The position numbers and the translations under genes are program-made. Shown here piece by piece: positions 35,709-46,193 of a DNA stretch of 64,000 nt. Numbering within the stretch: the stretch's first letter is position 1; each line of letters opens with the position of its first letter. This DNA is from Ustilago trichophora (taxonomy: Eukaryota; Basidiomycota; Ustilaginomycetes; Ustilaginales; Ustilaginaceae), in NCBI GenBank assembly GCA_900323505.1, contig OOIN01000008.1, positions 682,001-746,000 on the forward strand. The letters run 5' to 3'. The notes beneath the pieces were generated by a model. That model saw only the letters and a list, made by a program, of their open reading frames with translations. It made no database searches and had not been told where the DNA came from.

Positions 35709-35728
35709 CACACACACACACACACACA
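35709..35728 (+). repeat. (CA)10 microsatellite
   Basis: Ten CA units directly after the stop of the alternative cyclophilin exon, in the convergent spacer before the lipase gene. Confidence 0.85.
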
Positions 35729-35873
35729 ACTTCCACTCAATCTTCTCCAAACCCCCCAAACCCCCCTCATCCCGCCTTTCGTCTTTGTCTTGGTGAATGA
35801 AACGACGTTACACGCAGAGCAAGCAGGAAAGAGTGAATGCCAAGGTTGACATGAAACATGAATACGCAGAGTC

Positions 35874-38873
35874 TCAAGTGTCAGACTCATCCCCACTACT
35901 ATCATCACTCTCGTAAAGACCTCGCTCCCCATCCTCGGCTGCTATGACTTGATCCTCTTCCTCACCAAAATCTTGGCTACGATCATCCCAGCTATGTCTG
36001 CTGTGACCATGCCAGGTGCGAAGCCTGTGATGGATGGGAGAGGAACCAAAGTTCGGTCTGTGCGTTGTGCCGTTGCCATTGCGACGTCCACTGGCTCCTT
36101 TGGAGTGGACCGCCGAGAGGAAAGGTAGTTGCGTTTCTCCTTCGGTCTCCCTCGCCGCATCATCAGCTAGGTCTGCAGCAGAGGGATTTTGCGAGCGATC
36201 CAACCACTCACGCACCGCTCTACCACTTTCATCCTCAGCCTCGTCCTCCTCGTTGTTGCGTGAGGTGGAACCCTGACTGTCGATGAGATAGCCCGAATAG
36301 GTAGGGTACGGTTTGGGTCTGCTCTCCTTTGGCGGAGGAGGATCATCCGGATGTCCTACACTGTTAGGCGTCCCCACAGCCGAATCTACCACCATGCCGC
36401 GAATCGCAGACCCAGCAACCTTGGACAGTCCAGTAACATCCTTGCTCGTAAAGAAATCCTCGTTGTCCGTATCGCTAGGTAACGAAGTGGCGCTCCTTGC
36501 CGCCCCGACTCCTTCTCTTCGACGTTGGCTCTCTCCACTGGTACGCGATCCATCGATGGCGGGTAAAGGATGAATGTTGTTTCCCAAGGGAGAGCGGTCG
36601 GGTTTTCCTCCATTGCTGCTGCTGGCTCGAGATGCTCGTCGACAGGCTTTTCGGCCTTGTTCGATGGCACGTTCGAGCCGAACTCGATTCTCGATCATGT
36701 GGAGCTTGGGGAAAGTGACGCTCTTTCCAACGCTCATCATGCGGGTCAATTCCTTCCGATCTGGATCCGAGAGGATGCGGACCCAATCCCAAGCCCTCGT
36801 CTTGGGTAAGATCGTTACCGCTCCACCGAATCGCTGTAGGAAGACGCTAGACCAGTCCTGTCCCAAGATCGCGGGGAGTAGATCGAGATCGCGAAGAATC
36901 TTGAAATTCATCGAGAGATTCAGCTTGAGAATGCGCTCTGAAGCGGAGAGGATGAATCCTCCACGCCAGCCTTTGCCCTTTCTATGGGCGGTTGGGCGAC
37001 CGGGAGAACCCTTGGAACCGAAATGGAACAAGTGCACGTGCGGGTTGACTTGGCTGACGATGGGATAGTTGACGTTGAAGAGCGCGTGAAGGTCTTGCAA
37101 GGGGATGTCGACTCGTAAGGATCCGTCCTTGAAACGGTGGCCCCAGTTCCAAGGGACAATCTCGCCGGTTCCCTTTTGCTTCTGCATCAGGCAGACGGGG
37201 TTGAGGATGCCCGGTACCGCGGCCGATGCGAGCAATGAGGACCAGATGACGCAGTCGGGTGCCGTGATGTAGTTGAGAAGCTTGACGGGAGAGTGGCGGT
37301 CGGCGGGGATGACAGAGATGCACAGCACTTTACCAGTACGCTCGTAGGCCTCTTTGAAGGTCATACTGCCCATAGTGAAGAAAGAGGCCTTTTCGGCCCA
37401 TTTTACGGTGTCGAAGCGTGCGCCGGCTGCCCATGCACGGCGAGCCCAGACAGAGAAAGGCTCCTCGCAGGCGGTGATACGGTCCGCTAGAGCAGGGACG
37501 AGCATTGTTCGCAGCTCGGCGTCCGTTCTTGTGCACGTCAAGGCCGCGATCAAACCACCGGCCGATGTACCGGTCACCACCTTGGGTAGCAGATTCGCAT
37601 CCAAGAAGGCCCTGACTACGCCAATGTGGTAGTATCCAAAGCTCGCTCCTCCCGACAGGCATAGCGCGCTGCGACCCAGATTCTTGCTCACGGTGCGGTA
37701 GAAACTCCTCTTAGTCTCGAGCGAGACCTTGTCCGTGGTCTGAATGTACGCCAGTGCAGTCTCGATCTCCGCCAAGTAGCTCTCGACCAGGTACTTGGTG
37801 CCAAAGTAGGTCTCGGAGTAGAGCCTGAAGTTTTCTGTCCCTGCAAAGTTGTTCCTCAGGCAAAGATCGAGGACGCCGAGAAGATTCTCAGCGTCGTCCT
37901 TCTCACGAAAGTTTTTGAGGGAAGACTTGACCTTTTTGACGAGGATCCAGTCGTAAAATCCACTGCCGTCTTCAGTCTTCCACTTTTCGTACCCGAGAAA
38001 GTCGTCCTGTGCGAGCGCCGCCTCTTTCCACTCGGTGTAGGTGGATGCAGAGCGCATGCGCTTTCGGAGCTGGCCCTTCTTGCCTCGCCAGGCTATCGAA
38101 TATTCGATCACATTGACGAGCTGTCGCACGAGGACGTAGAGCAGAAACTCGAGACTGATGACGATGAATATACCGATGAGGAGCGGCCATCGAAGGGTAT
38201 GGAAGACGAAACCTTCGCGGGTGCCCGAGTCGACGATGCTGCCTTTCTTGTTCTTGTTCTTGCGCGAGACCTTTTCGTTGATCGGTGCAAAGTCGGAGGC
38301 GGCGGCGATGCGGCCCACTTTGCGAGGATTAGAGGCACGTGTACCGGATGGTTCGGCCATGGCTGGTGACTTGGGCTCAGCGAACGAGGCTGATGGCGCT
38401 GCGGCGGCAGAAGCTTGGCCCATCTCGGTGGGCGACTTGGCTGCATTGCCATACCCGAACACATTCCAAGAAGAAGAGCCGGTGATCTGGGCAGAGGAGG
38501 TAGGATTGTACTCTTGCTGACCCAAGTCTTGCGCCAACGCTTCACGAAAAGCGTCGATGTGCTCTGGCACAACATAGTCCTCGGTGAGCAGGGGGTCAAG
38601 CTCCTCTTCGGGCGTGCGTGGGAATAAGGTGGGGGAGAGGAGGTTGCCGAGACTGCGCCGACGTTTGGATGCTGTCTTGATATTGGAATTGTCCGAGTTT
38701 GATGAGTTTGGTGGCTGGCTGTGCCGTCTTGAATGTGATGGTGACTGTGAGAGCTGCTGGGAGATAGATGGCTGTGCAGATGAAGAGGATGCCACTGCTT
38801 GCTCGACTGAATTGCTGGATGTAGAGAGCGAAGCCGGATTAGGCTGCTGCCGACGCTTAAAGATGGACGTCAT
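35874..38873 (-). CDS. Patatin-like triacylglycerol lipase/phospholipase (Tgl3/4/5, SDP1 type)
   Basis: A 999-residue lipid-droplet or ER lipase candidate that would hydrolyse triacylglycerol, possibly with lysophospholipid acyltransferase side activity as known for yeast Tgl4/5. After a low-complexity N-terminus there is a hydrophobic segment at about 225-250 (WPLLIGIFIVISLEFLLYVLV). The DUF3336-type region follows (RKRMRSASTYTEWKEAALAQD). The patatin core then carries the oxyanion loop SGGASFGYYHIG, the nucleophile elbow GTSAG near 435, and the dyad Asp in KDGSLRVDIP. The C-terminal third is disordered, with Ser and Asp/Glu-rich stretches. The start is the ATG at 38873 (MTSIFKRRQQ). The gene converges on the cyclophilin gene and diverges from EFG1. 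No intron. Confidence 0.92.
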   Translation of the reverse strand: MTSIFKRRQQPNPASLSTSSNSVEQAVASSSSAQPSISQQLSQSPSHSRRHSQPPNSSNSDNSNIKTASKRRRSLGNLLSPTLFPRTPEEELDPLLTEDYVVPEHIDAFREALAQDLGQQEYNPTSSAQITGSSSWNVFGYGNAAKSPTEMGQASAAAAPSASFAEPKSPAMAEPSGTRASNPRKVGRIAAASDFAPINEKVSRKNKNKKGSIVDSGTREGFVFHTLRWPLLIGIFIVISLEFLLYVLVRQLVNVIEYSIAWRGKKGQLRKRMRSASTYTEWKEAALAQDDFLGYEKWKTEDGSGFYDWILVKKVKSSLKNFREKDDAENLLGVLDLCLRNNFAGTENFRLYSETYFGTKYLVESYLAEIETALAYIQTTDKVSLETKRSFYRTVSKNLGRSALCLSGGASFGYYHIGVVRAFLDANLLPKVVTGTSAGGLIAALTCTRTDAELRTMLVPALADRITACEEPFSVWARRAWAAGARFDTVKWAEKASFFTMGSMTFKEAYERTGKVLCISVIPADRHSPVKLLNYITAPDCVIWSSLLASAAVPGILNPVCLMQKQKGTGEIVPWNWGHRFKDGSLRVDIPLQDLHALFNVNYPIVSQVNPHVHLFHFGSKGSPGRPTAHRKGKGWRGGFILSASERILKLNLSMNFKILRDLDLLPAILGQDWSSVFLQRFGGAVTILPKTRAWDWVRILSDPDRKELTRMMSVGKSVTFPKLHMIENRVRLERAIEQGRKACRRASRASSSNGGKPDRSPLGNNIHPLPAIDGSRTSGESQRRREGVGAARSATSLPSDTDNEDFFTSKDVTGLSKVAGSAIRGMVVDSAVGTPNSVGHPDDPPPPKESRPKPYPTYSGYLIDSQGSTSRNNEEDEAEDESGRAVREWLDRSQNPSAADLADDAARETEGETQLPFLSAVHSKGASGRRNGNGTTHRPNFGSSPIHHRLRTWHGHSRHSWDDRSQDFGEEEDQVIAAEDGERGLYESDDSSGDESDT

Positions 38874-39665
38874 TGTGAAGGTGCTTGCCTTTACAGCACC
38901 GTGTCACCGATTGTGTTTGCAGCTATAAGAGGTCGTTTGGGAGCATAGATCTGACTACGCGGGAGGATGCGTTTTTTATGGTGCTTTCCACCTTCGGCTG
39001 TTGTTCTAATCCGTAACGTCGCGCTATGCTAAAGGCAGAGCCCTTCCGACTGTGTCGCGACTTGTCAACAGGCTGTGTTCGGTGGTGGTGGTGGGACAAG
39101 TGGAAGGAGGCCACGATGCTTGAGCAGAGCTTTCAAAGGTAGAGAAGCCACCGGTTATGATTTGTGTGGAGAGAGCGAGCTTGGCTGAGGCTTTCCCCCA
39201 ACAAAAAAAGGCGGTTGCGGTTGCGTTTACGTTTGCGCATGCTGCTGCCGGTGTCTGTGGGACACAGAGCGTGTGTGACACTCGAGAAGAGAGACTGTGA
39301 GAAGGGTTCGTGCATGGATGCAGTTGAATGCGTCATCGGCGGTCACCACGCCTTTTTCACATCTCACCAAAAATGTGGTTCTCCGCAACCACAGCCGCAT
39401 TCCTTTTCTTGAAATTCAATCACAAAATTTTACATTCGGTCGCGTTCCTGTACAACCTAACATCTTTCCCTTTTTTGCAGTGTTGGTGCTCCACATGGGG
39501 CTTTGGTGTGGAATTTCTCGAGATTTTCTTCGACTTTTTCTGGAAAAAAAGTTAAACTTGATGGACCCTTGCTACCAGTGTCCTTCATCTCTCTCGCAAC
39601 AGCATCCTCTTGCTACGTATCCATCACCATCACCCAAGTGACACACTCACACTCCAGCAGACAGA
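38874..39665. other. Bidirectional promoter lipase / EFG1
   Basis: 792 bases between divergent starts. No gene or notable repeat beyond short T and A runs. Confidence 0.6.
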
Positions 39666-40670
39666 ATGCCGAAGGACATCAAAGGCAAAGCCGCCGTTAG
39701 GGGCGCCGACTCCAATGCTACCACCGACTCACCCGCCCGCAGCAACGCTAAGCCCTACCACAAGCGCTCCGCACCATCCGGTTCCGCCGCTTCCTCCTCG
39801 TCTTCCAAAGGCAAACCTTTGCACCCAAACAAGAAGCAAAAATACGAAAAGCCTCAATCCGCTTCATCAGGTCTTCCTGGTGCATCCAAGATCAAGTCCT
39901 CCATCCGTCAGACCAAGCGTCTGCTGGCCAAACCCAACCTGGCACCGGGTACCAAGATCGAAGCAGAGCGCCGACTCAAATCTCTCGAAGCCGATTTGGA
40001 AGTTGCGTCACGTAAACAGGTCGAGAAGTCCCGTGCATCGCGATATCACCGTGTCAAGTTTGTCGAGAGGCAGAAGCTCGTGCGTCGGATTGCTAGGTGT
40101 AAGCGCAATCTTGCTCGAATTGAGAGTGGAGGTAGTGCAGCGGATGATCCCGATTCAGAGGCGGGGAGCGACAATGACGAAGAGCAAAAGGTCAAGGAAT
40201 CCAAGATGTCCAAGGAGGAGCTGGTAAAGATGTTGCGATGGTTGAGAGAGCTGTTGCAATATGTGGTGCAATACCCCGCTGATTTGAGGTATGTGGCACT
40301 GTTCCCCAATGCGGAGGAGGGACCTAGCCCACCAGATGCAAAGGAAAAGGACAAGAGCAGGCAAAAGGCGTACCAGCACTTGGAGAGAGTCAAGAAGGCG
40401 ATCAAGGATGCAGAGCTGAGTGCGGAGCCCGAGGTCGAGCTGAGTAGTAAGGATCGTCCGCGGACAAAGCTCGCCAACAGCAGCAGTGGCAAGGCGGAGA
40501 CAGAGACGAACGGCAAGCACAAGTCGGACAAGAAGGCAGGCAAGGCAGACAAGGCAGGAAAGTCGAAACGCAAGCACGAAGAGCCCAGCAGTGACGAAGA
40601 GGACGAAGAGGATGCAGGAGGCGTTAAAGGGGACGACTTTTTCGCACAGGACTCGGACGACGAAGAGTAG
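39666..40670 (+). CDS. EFG1: rRNA-processing protein Efg1
   Basis: Nucleolar factor of the small-subunit processome needed for early 18S rRNA maturation. The 334-residue, intron-free protein starts MPKDIKGKAAV. It has a basic, Ser-rich N-terminus and then the family core SKIKSSIRQTKRLLAKPNLAPG, followed by the coiled segment AERRLKSLEADLE and KYHRV-like SRYHRVKFVERQKLVRRI. Lys/Glu-rich regions follow and the tail is acidic (SSDEEDEEDAGG, ending DSDDEE). Length and composition fit other fungal Efg1 proteins. Confidence 0.9.
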   Translation: MPKDIKGKAAVRGADSNATTDSPARSNAKPYHKRSAPSGSAASSSSSKGKPLHPNKKQKYEKPQSASSGLPGASKIKSSIRQTKRLLAKPNLAPGTKIEAERRLKSLEADLEVASRKQVEKSRASRYHRVKFVERQKLVRRIARCKRNLARIESGGSAADDPDSEAGSDNDEEQKVKESKMSKEELVKMLRWLRELLQYVVQYPADLRYVALFPNAEEGPSPPDAKEKDKSRQKAYQHLERVKKAIKDAELSAEPEVELSSKDRPRTKLANSSSGKAETETNGKHKSDKKAGKADKAGKSKRKHEEPSSDEEDEEDAGGVKGDDFFAQDSDDEE

Positions 40671-40690
40671 ATTCACATGTTCACCGTTCA

Positions 40691-40706
40691 ACACACACAC
40701 ACACAC
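40691..40706 (+). repeat. (AC)8 microsatellite
   Basis: Eight AC units in the short convergent spacer between EFG1 and the PFK-2 gene. Confidence 0.85.
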
Positions 40707-40841
40707 TGCAATTGCATGATCTTCCTCCGTCTATCTGCTCGGCTCGCCCCAGACCGTGGTCGCAACACCAGATCCGATAAAGAAAGTTTCTACCTTATCG
40801 TGAGATCCAAGACTAACTTACGAACAAGAATTGGGGAAGAA

Positions 40842-42539
40842 TCAGAGATCAGGCCGCTCGCCATGTTCCTTGATCTGATTCTCCCGAAGTTGTGCCTCCA
40901 GTTCCCGAATCGCCTCTCGATCTGCTCTGATCCCCTCTGGACTCTTTCCCGAGCTGTTTCTCCTTCTTGCCCACTGCAACCTTCCTGGGGGCTGACCGAC
41001 TTTGACCTCGCTCTTCTTGTCCTCCGTCACTGCTGCTGATGCCTCCGTCGTTGTTGCTGCGACAACAGCATCGCTCGTCATCACCACATCGTTGATGTGG
41101 ACCAGATTCGCCTTTGCCGCACTCTCCCCTTCCTCCTCGAGATCGTCAAACGCCGCATCCCTCTCCTTCCTCCTGGCCACGGGATCCCAGAAGTCGTGCA
41201 CCTCGGTCTTGACGCCATACGCCTGTGGCAAGATCTCGATCAGCTGTCCTTCCCTGACCTGGATACTTGGAATCTCTCCCGGCTGCAATCCCTGCAGATA
41301 GGCGATTAGGCACCTCAACACCGACGACTGTCCGATGATGAGGACATCATTCCTCGTCCTCTCAAGCTCGAAAATGATGGGTTCCAGTCGGACAGATAGG
41401 TCGTGGTACGACTCCGCGCGTGGGAAGCGGTGCGAGTAGGGTTCGCGCAGCTTGCGTTCATATTCGTCCGGAAAACGCTTCTTGACTTCATCTACCGACA
41501 TGCCATCGACCACACCAGGATTCATCTCGCTCAGCTGGCTTCGTTCAATCACTTTGTATCCGGCTTCAGCGAGCGGGTAGGCAGTGTGCGACGATCGTCG
41601 ACGTTGCGAAGTCCACACTTCGAACGCTTTACTGTCCTGCTCCATGAACTCGTCCTTGCCTGAAGCTGATCCGTCTTTCTTTTCCGCTGTGGAGGTATCG
41701 ATGGGGGGAAGGCCGGCCTTTTTGCGTCGCAAGTTGACCATAAAGTGTGCCAGCTCATCCGCATAGTCCCATCCCAGCGAAGAAAGGTCGGCATCCGCCT
41801 TGTACAGATGCTCAACGAGCGCCTCTCCCGCTCGAACGAGGTAGATCGTCCTCTGCCGGTTGTGGATGTTCATCAGGAAGAAGACGATACGAGATTGCAG
41901 ATAGCCTTGGATGTTGTTCACCACCACCTGCTCTCCGACGTTGATGAGCTTAATGTAGGGGAAGCTAGGATTCTCGATGGGTTCGTAGGTCTTTTCGTGA
42001 CCAGCAATGCGCGAGTAGTAGTTCTGCATCGCCTTCTCTGGGTCCCAATTGACATAGTCTGGGCTACTGAGCTTGACACTCCTTACGTTGGCCTCTACCA
42101 CTTTGGGGTCTGTACAGATGCTCTCTAGGAACATGACGTGTACACCCAACTTGCCGTACTTCTCCCGGATAGCATATCTCCTGCTTTGAATCGAGTTGTT
42201 CGCATCGTAGACCACGACCTGTCCACCTTGGTTGAAGAAGAAATCGATGACGGTATCATCGAACTCGTCGAGGATACGTTTGCGCAGGGCTTCCGTCTCG
42301 CCGCTCTTGGGACCGGTGACAAAGTAGTCGGATGGGATGCTGTCAGCTCCGCCAAGGACTTTGCGACGATGGTCGCCGAGGGAAAAGACGCCAGACTTGA
42401 CACCAAGCCATGTAAGATATCGTTCGATGGCGTGAGAGAGATGCGTCTTTCCACGGGCAGGAAGACCGACGGTGGCGATCAGGATCTTACCGGCGTGGTA
42501 GAGTTGACCAGAAGCGGTGGTGTAGAGCGGCGCCGCCAT
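40842..42539 (-). CDS. PFK26: 6-phosphofructo-2-kinase with degenerate bisphosphatase half
   Basis: Makes fructose-2,6-bisphosphate, the activator of phosphofructokinase 1 and inhibitor of gluconeogenesis. The 565-residue protein starts MAAPLYTTASG. It has the kinase domain with Walker A GLPARGKT (25-32), SLGDHRR, and VVVYDANNSIQSRR (107-121). The histidine-phosphatase-like domain follows, but the phosphohistidine motif LxRHGE reads LVRAGE (235-239) and the second active-site His is also replaced (IIGQSS at 401-406 instead of a CHQ-type motif). The overall fold markers remain (MNPGVVDGM, FPRAESYHDL, RLEPIIFELER). It is therefore predicted to be kinase only, comparable to yeast Pfk26, whose phosphatase His is replaced. 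The C-terminus has Ser-rich and basic stretches (WARRRNSSGKSPEG), possible kinase targets. Confidence 0.93.
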   Translation of the reverse strand: MAAPLYTTASGQLYHAGKILIATVGLPARGKTHLSHAIERYLTWLGVKSGVFSLGDHRRKVLGGADSIPSDYFVTGPKSGETEALRKRILDEFDDTVIDFFFNQGGQVVVYDANNSIQSRRYAIREKYGKLGVHVMFLESICTDPKVVEANVRSVKLSSPDYVNWDPEKAMQNYYSRIAGHEKTYEPIENPSFPYIKLINVGEQVVVNNIQGYLQSRIVFFLMNIHNRQRTIYLVRAGEALVEHLYKADADLSSLGWDYADELAHFMVNLRRKKAGLPPIDTSTAEKKDGSASGKDEFMEQDSKAFEVWTSQRRRSSHTAYPLAEAGYKVIERSQLSEMNPGVVDGMSVDEVKKRFPDEYERKLREPYSHRFPRAESYHDLSVRLEPIIFELERTRNDVLIIGQSSVLRCLIAYLQGLQPGEIPSIQVREGQLIEILPQAYGVKTEVHDFWDPVARRKERDAAFDDLEEEGESAAKANLVHINDVVMTSDAVVAATTTEASAAVTEDKKSEVKVGQPPGRLQWARRRNSSGKSPEGIRADREAIRELEAQLRENQIKEHGERPDL

Positions 42540-43139
42540 GTTTGCGTGCTGCTGTCAGGAGGAGAGTGGACTCCTTATCCAGTGGGATCCGTTTGTGGTC
42601 CTAGTCAAGGTGTTGCTATGAAAGTCAGGGAGTGTGCCGATAACGATATGTTGAGGAGAGAGAAAGCGTGTGGTTGGTTGGGTATGCAGTAGTATGGTCT
42701 TTGGTCTACCAACAGGCTATGACGGATTGCGAATTGACGCACAGGCCGAGCCGGATTTGTGGAGGAGAGTTTAAGCTCTCTGTTCAAAATCGGCGGGGAT
42801 AGATGGATGACTGGGCACACCAGGAAGGCAATTTCTGCCTCGCCTTTTTTTGCGGCAATTTTCTATTTCTTTTTCTTTTAATTTTCCCTTGACATGTCCC
42901 TTAACAGCGGGATGGGCCGTTAGGCACAGTCGACACGAGATCATGGTTTGCTCATCGTCCCAAGGTCACCGTAACAAGATATATGCATTGCAATGCGAAA
43001 TGGTATGCTAGGGGCCCACATCTTCTCATGGGCCCAGTACAGCTGGTGACAAATGGAGCAACAGATCGGTACACAAGAAAATGGTTCTATGCTTGATTGG
43101 GTATATCTTCCATCATGGTCCGGGAGTCCTTTGACACAC
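42540..43139. other. Intergenic: PFK-2 promoter region
   Basis: 600 bases between two minus-strand genes, with a T-rich stretch at about 42846-42885. No gene seen. Confidence 0.6.
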
Positions 43140-43628
43140 TCAATGGCCGTGGTGACGTCCTGAGCGACCAGCAAATTGCTGCGTGATGGCGATCAACTTC
43201 CTGTTATCCGCGGCTCTTGCTTGAACATAGGCGTCGAGCTCCTCGTAACTGCGCTCGCCCATGTAGCTCTCGAACCACGAACCATCCCTGAAGAGCTCCA
43301 AGGATGGATAAGCAGCGACGTTTTGGCGCTCACATAGATCGCTCTGGGCAATGCAGTTGACGCGGGCAAGGTGGAAATCGGACGAATCTTCGAGATGTTT
43401 GTTGGACTCGGCGAGGTCGTGGTAAGTTGGGGCGAACTTTTTGCAGTGTCCGCAGTAGGGGGAGTAGAACTCGATGAACCACATGCCGGTTTCGGTGGCT
43501 GAGGTGAAGTTGCCAGCGGTCAAGGCTTGGATGGCAGGGTCGAAGGAGGGGAGCGGTCCGGACATGACGGATGCTGCGGCCACAAGGAGGGTCATGACGG
43601 CGCAGAGCCATCGCATTGACAACGGCAT
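43140..43628 (-). CDS. Secreted/ER single-domain thioredoxin-fold protein (PDI-related)
   Basis: A 162-residue product from the ATG at 43628. An N-terminal signal peptide (about 1-23, core LCAVMTLLVAAASV) is followed by one thioredoxin domain with the PDI-type active site CGHC at 59-62 in the context FYSPYCGHCKKFAP. The cis-proline loop is AAYPSLELFRDG. The CGHC tetrapeptide indicates a disulfide oxidase or isomerase. The protein ends in a short His-rich tail (RHHGH) and has neither H/KDEL nor a membrane segment, so it may be secreted or held in the ER by a partner. A second Met at position 5 is an alternative start. Function beyond dithiol-disulfide exchange is not known. Confidence 0.87.
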   Translation of the reverse strand: MPLSMRWLCAVMTLLVAAASVMSGPLPSFDPAIQALTAGNFTSATETGMWFIEFYSPYCGHCKKFAPTYHDLAESNKHLEDSSDFHLARVNCIAQSDLCERQNVAAYPSLELFRDGSWFESYMGERSYEELDAYVQARAADNRKLIAITQQFAGRSGRHHGH

Positions 43629-46193
43629 TGTTCTAAGTTGAGAATGGAAGAGATCGATAATATTGGGAAGGTATGGATGAAGATGCGATCCAAGTAAAGG
43701 TGCGAGAGGGACAGAGTGATTGGTGACAAGACTTGCGGGAGGCCGGTGCGGATCAGGATCACGGTCCAGCCGTTCTTATATATGTTCACAAGAGGCAGTG
43801 GGACCTCGGTCGATGTGGGCTAGGATGATGTGCCAAGCCTTTAGAAGCGGTGGATTGCAAGGAAGTGTTTGCGCCCACAACTGCTTGTAGGAGGGGACGA
43901 ACAGTATCGCCGGATGTCGCCGTGTCCAATTGTGGAGAGAAAACGAGGATGCAAGGTCGATCAGGCTAAAGAGGCTAAGAGAAGGTGGTGGGTAAGAGCG
44001 AGCAAGAGGCGAGGATAGGAAGCGACGCAATTACCGCTCGATGGCTACGAGATGTGCTGCATGGAAGGCTTCGAGGAAGGCGATGGTCTGGGATCAGGAG
44101 TTTATTGAGCGTTGAGTGAGACAAAGTCGTGGGATGATGCCAGCATGCCATGCACACCAGTGGCGTGTCGAAGCAGACCAAATATCTTGACGGCAGGGAA
44201 CAAAGCACGGGAAAGGGGGTTCAATTCTGTCTAGACAAACAGACGCAGACAGCGGCGGAGTTAGAACGCCCATCCTCAGACTACTGTAATTTTTTTCCCT
44301 TCTTTTTTTTTTGCGAGAAAAAATATGCTGCACGCGCTCTTCCATGCAGATAGACTTTCAGGCACGCCCGCTGCCGCTTGTACCTCACCGGCAAAGTTGC
44401 AAAGGCTCTTTTCGTGACACCTGGCTCGCTCGCTCGCTCGCTTGACATTGACTAAGTTACTCTTTACAGTTGCACCAGCGAAAGATGCAAGCACAGTCGA
44501 TCATGATCGGCAAAGGCCCGTGTTGGAGCAAGCTTCGGCATCCCGACGAGGACGTCGCTCATTATGAAGACCTCGCGTTCATGCGCGCCATCAGCTGCTG
44601 CCCTTCCAAGCATTTCTGGACGCAAGGAGGCAACGCCCAGAACAGGCGCGATAGTGACGAATCAGGCAGCTGCCACTGCATATCTGGAGTTTCTCGGCGC
44701 TCTCCCTGATCGCTTCTGGCCATTGGACTGTAGACGTGCCAGGGAGTGCTCAATGCTCGAATTCATCATAAAGTGAGATGGTAGGCCATCCACAGTACAG
44801 TACTGTATCAGAGGAAACCAGACCGGTCAATTCACATTTTATGTCAGGATGTGAGATCCTTGCTGACATCGAATGAAAAAAGACGCGTCTTCGGATCTCG
44901 GACCAAGGTGTCACTAGACTGATCTACGCGAAGGACGCGCAGAGACGCAAGAGCAAGACCAAAGCTTGTCGGCCGTTGGACGCGAAAACTGAGCCAACCA
45001 TTCACTTAACCGGATGAGCGTCTTGCGTGCGTGTGTGTTCGTTCATGTCAGAGCCAAAAATGTTCAATCCGACAAAAGGTGGCTGGCTATCCACATTGCT
45101 CCAATATCAAAGGGAAGCAACTCGCTCAGAGAGAGGCAACTCACGTCAATCGAGAGGTCGTGAGAAAGAGAAAATGAGCGGTTGACAGAATCCACGAAAA
45201 GCCACACACTCTCTGCGCTTTTGAATCGGATCGGGACCGAATGCAACAAACTGAGCGTATTGAGCATTCGTGATTCCCTCCCAACTCTTCAATTCGCTCT
45301 TCGCATTCGCATTCGCATTCAGCAATTTGGGACTCGCTGCGCAGAGAGCAGAAAGCGGAATCAGTCGTTTGGCTAGCCACTCCAAGACACACACGCAACA
45401 CACCTAACCACGAGACCTGGCAGACATCCTTTGTTCTCTTCTCCTGTCAATCTTCCATACTCCAGGTCTGACACCTCTTTCCCTGGCCCATTCCCCCTTC
45501 TTCCTCCCTGCTCTATCCCTCTCTCTTGCTCTCAAAAAGCGGTCCGTGGGTAGTCACTGTCGGCTTGCACTTCGGCCCCACAAAAATAGCCCACACTTCA
45601 TCGGAACCGGAACCCCCCTGGACTTCATCATACCCACGCCGCATCGATTGCTGCCACACCACTTGTCGATTCGCCATTCGGACCCTGAACAGATTGCATT
45701 CCAACCAGCTCTTCTTCTCACCATCATCGTGGACAGCATCTCCTCTGCGCATTTGACCGTCTCCGGCATTGCATCGGCTTCTTCCGAACTTCGCTTTTGG
45801 AAAGCTTGATTCGAGCACTCGCTTTCCGCGACAAAGTTGCATCGGAGCACTTCCTCCAGCACATTCGACATCGAGCCTCTGTCACTGCATACACGCAAAC
45901 GATCTTGGTCGCAGCATACTTCCGTCTGCTATCGTTCACGCATAGCATCGATCCAACGCACTTTCAACTGGACAGCAACCTTCCGGATGCTAACAAATCC
46001 CACCTGGTATCGAACACAATTTCAATAGCCTTCACATCAGAAGAGGCTTTATACGCGCATCGCCAGACTTTTGGCGTCCACCTTCCCGCACTTCTCCTTT
46101 CACTGTTGAGCCACACCAACGTCGATCAACAGGGGCGGAGCGAGAAGAAGTAAGACAGTCGCTCCCCACTCGCCCTCCTTTCCTGCCGCAATC
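43629..46193. other. Large intergenic region upstream of the La-motif gene
   Basis: About 2.6 kb without a confident gene. A 70-codon plus-strand ORF at 44564-44776 has plausible protein character but no recognised family (see findings). About 45300-45322 carries four ATTCGC-type hexamer repeats. 45400-46193 is C/T-rich and probably the long leader/promoter of the downstream gene. Confidence 0.45.
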
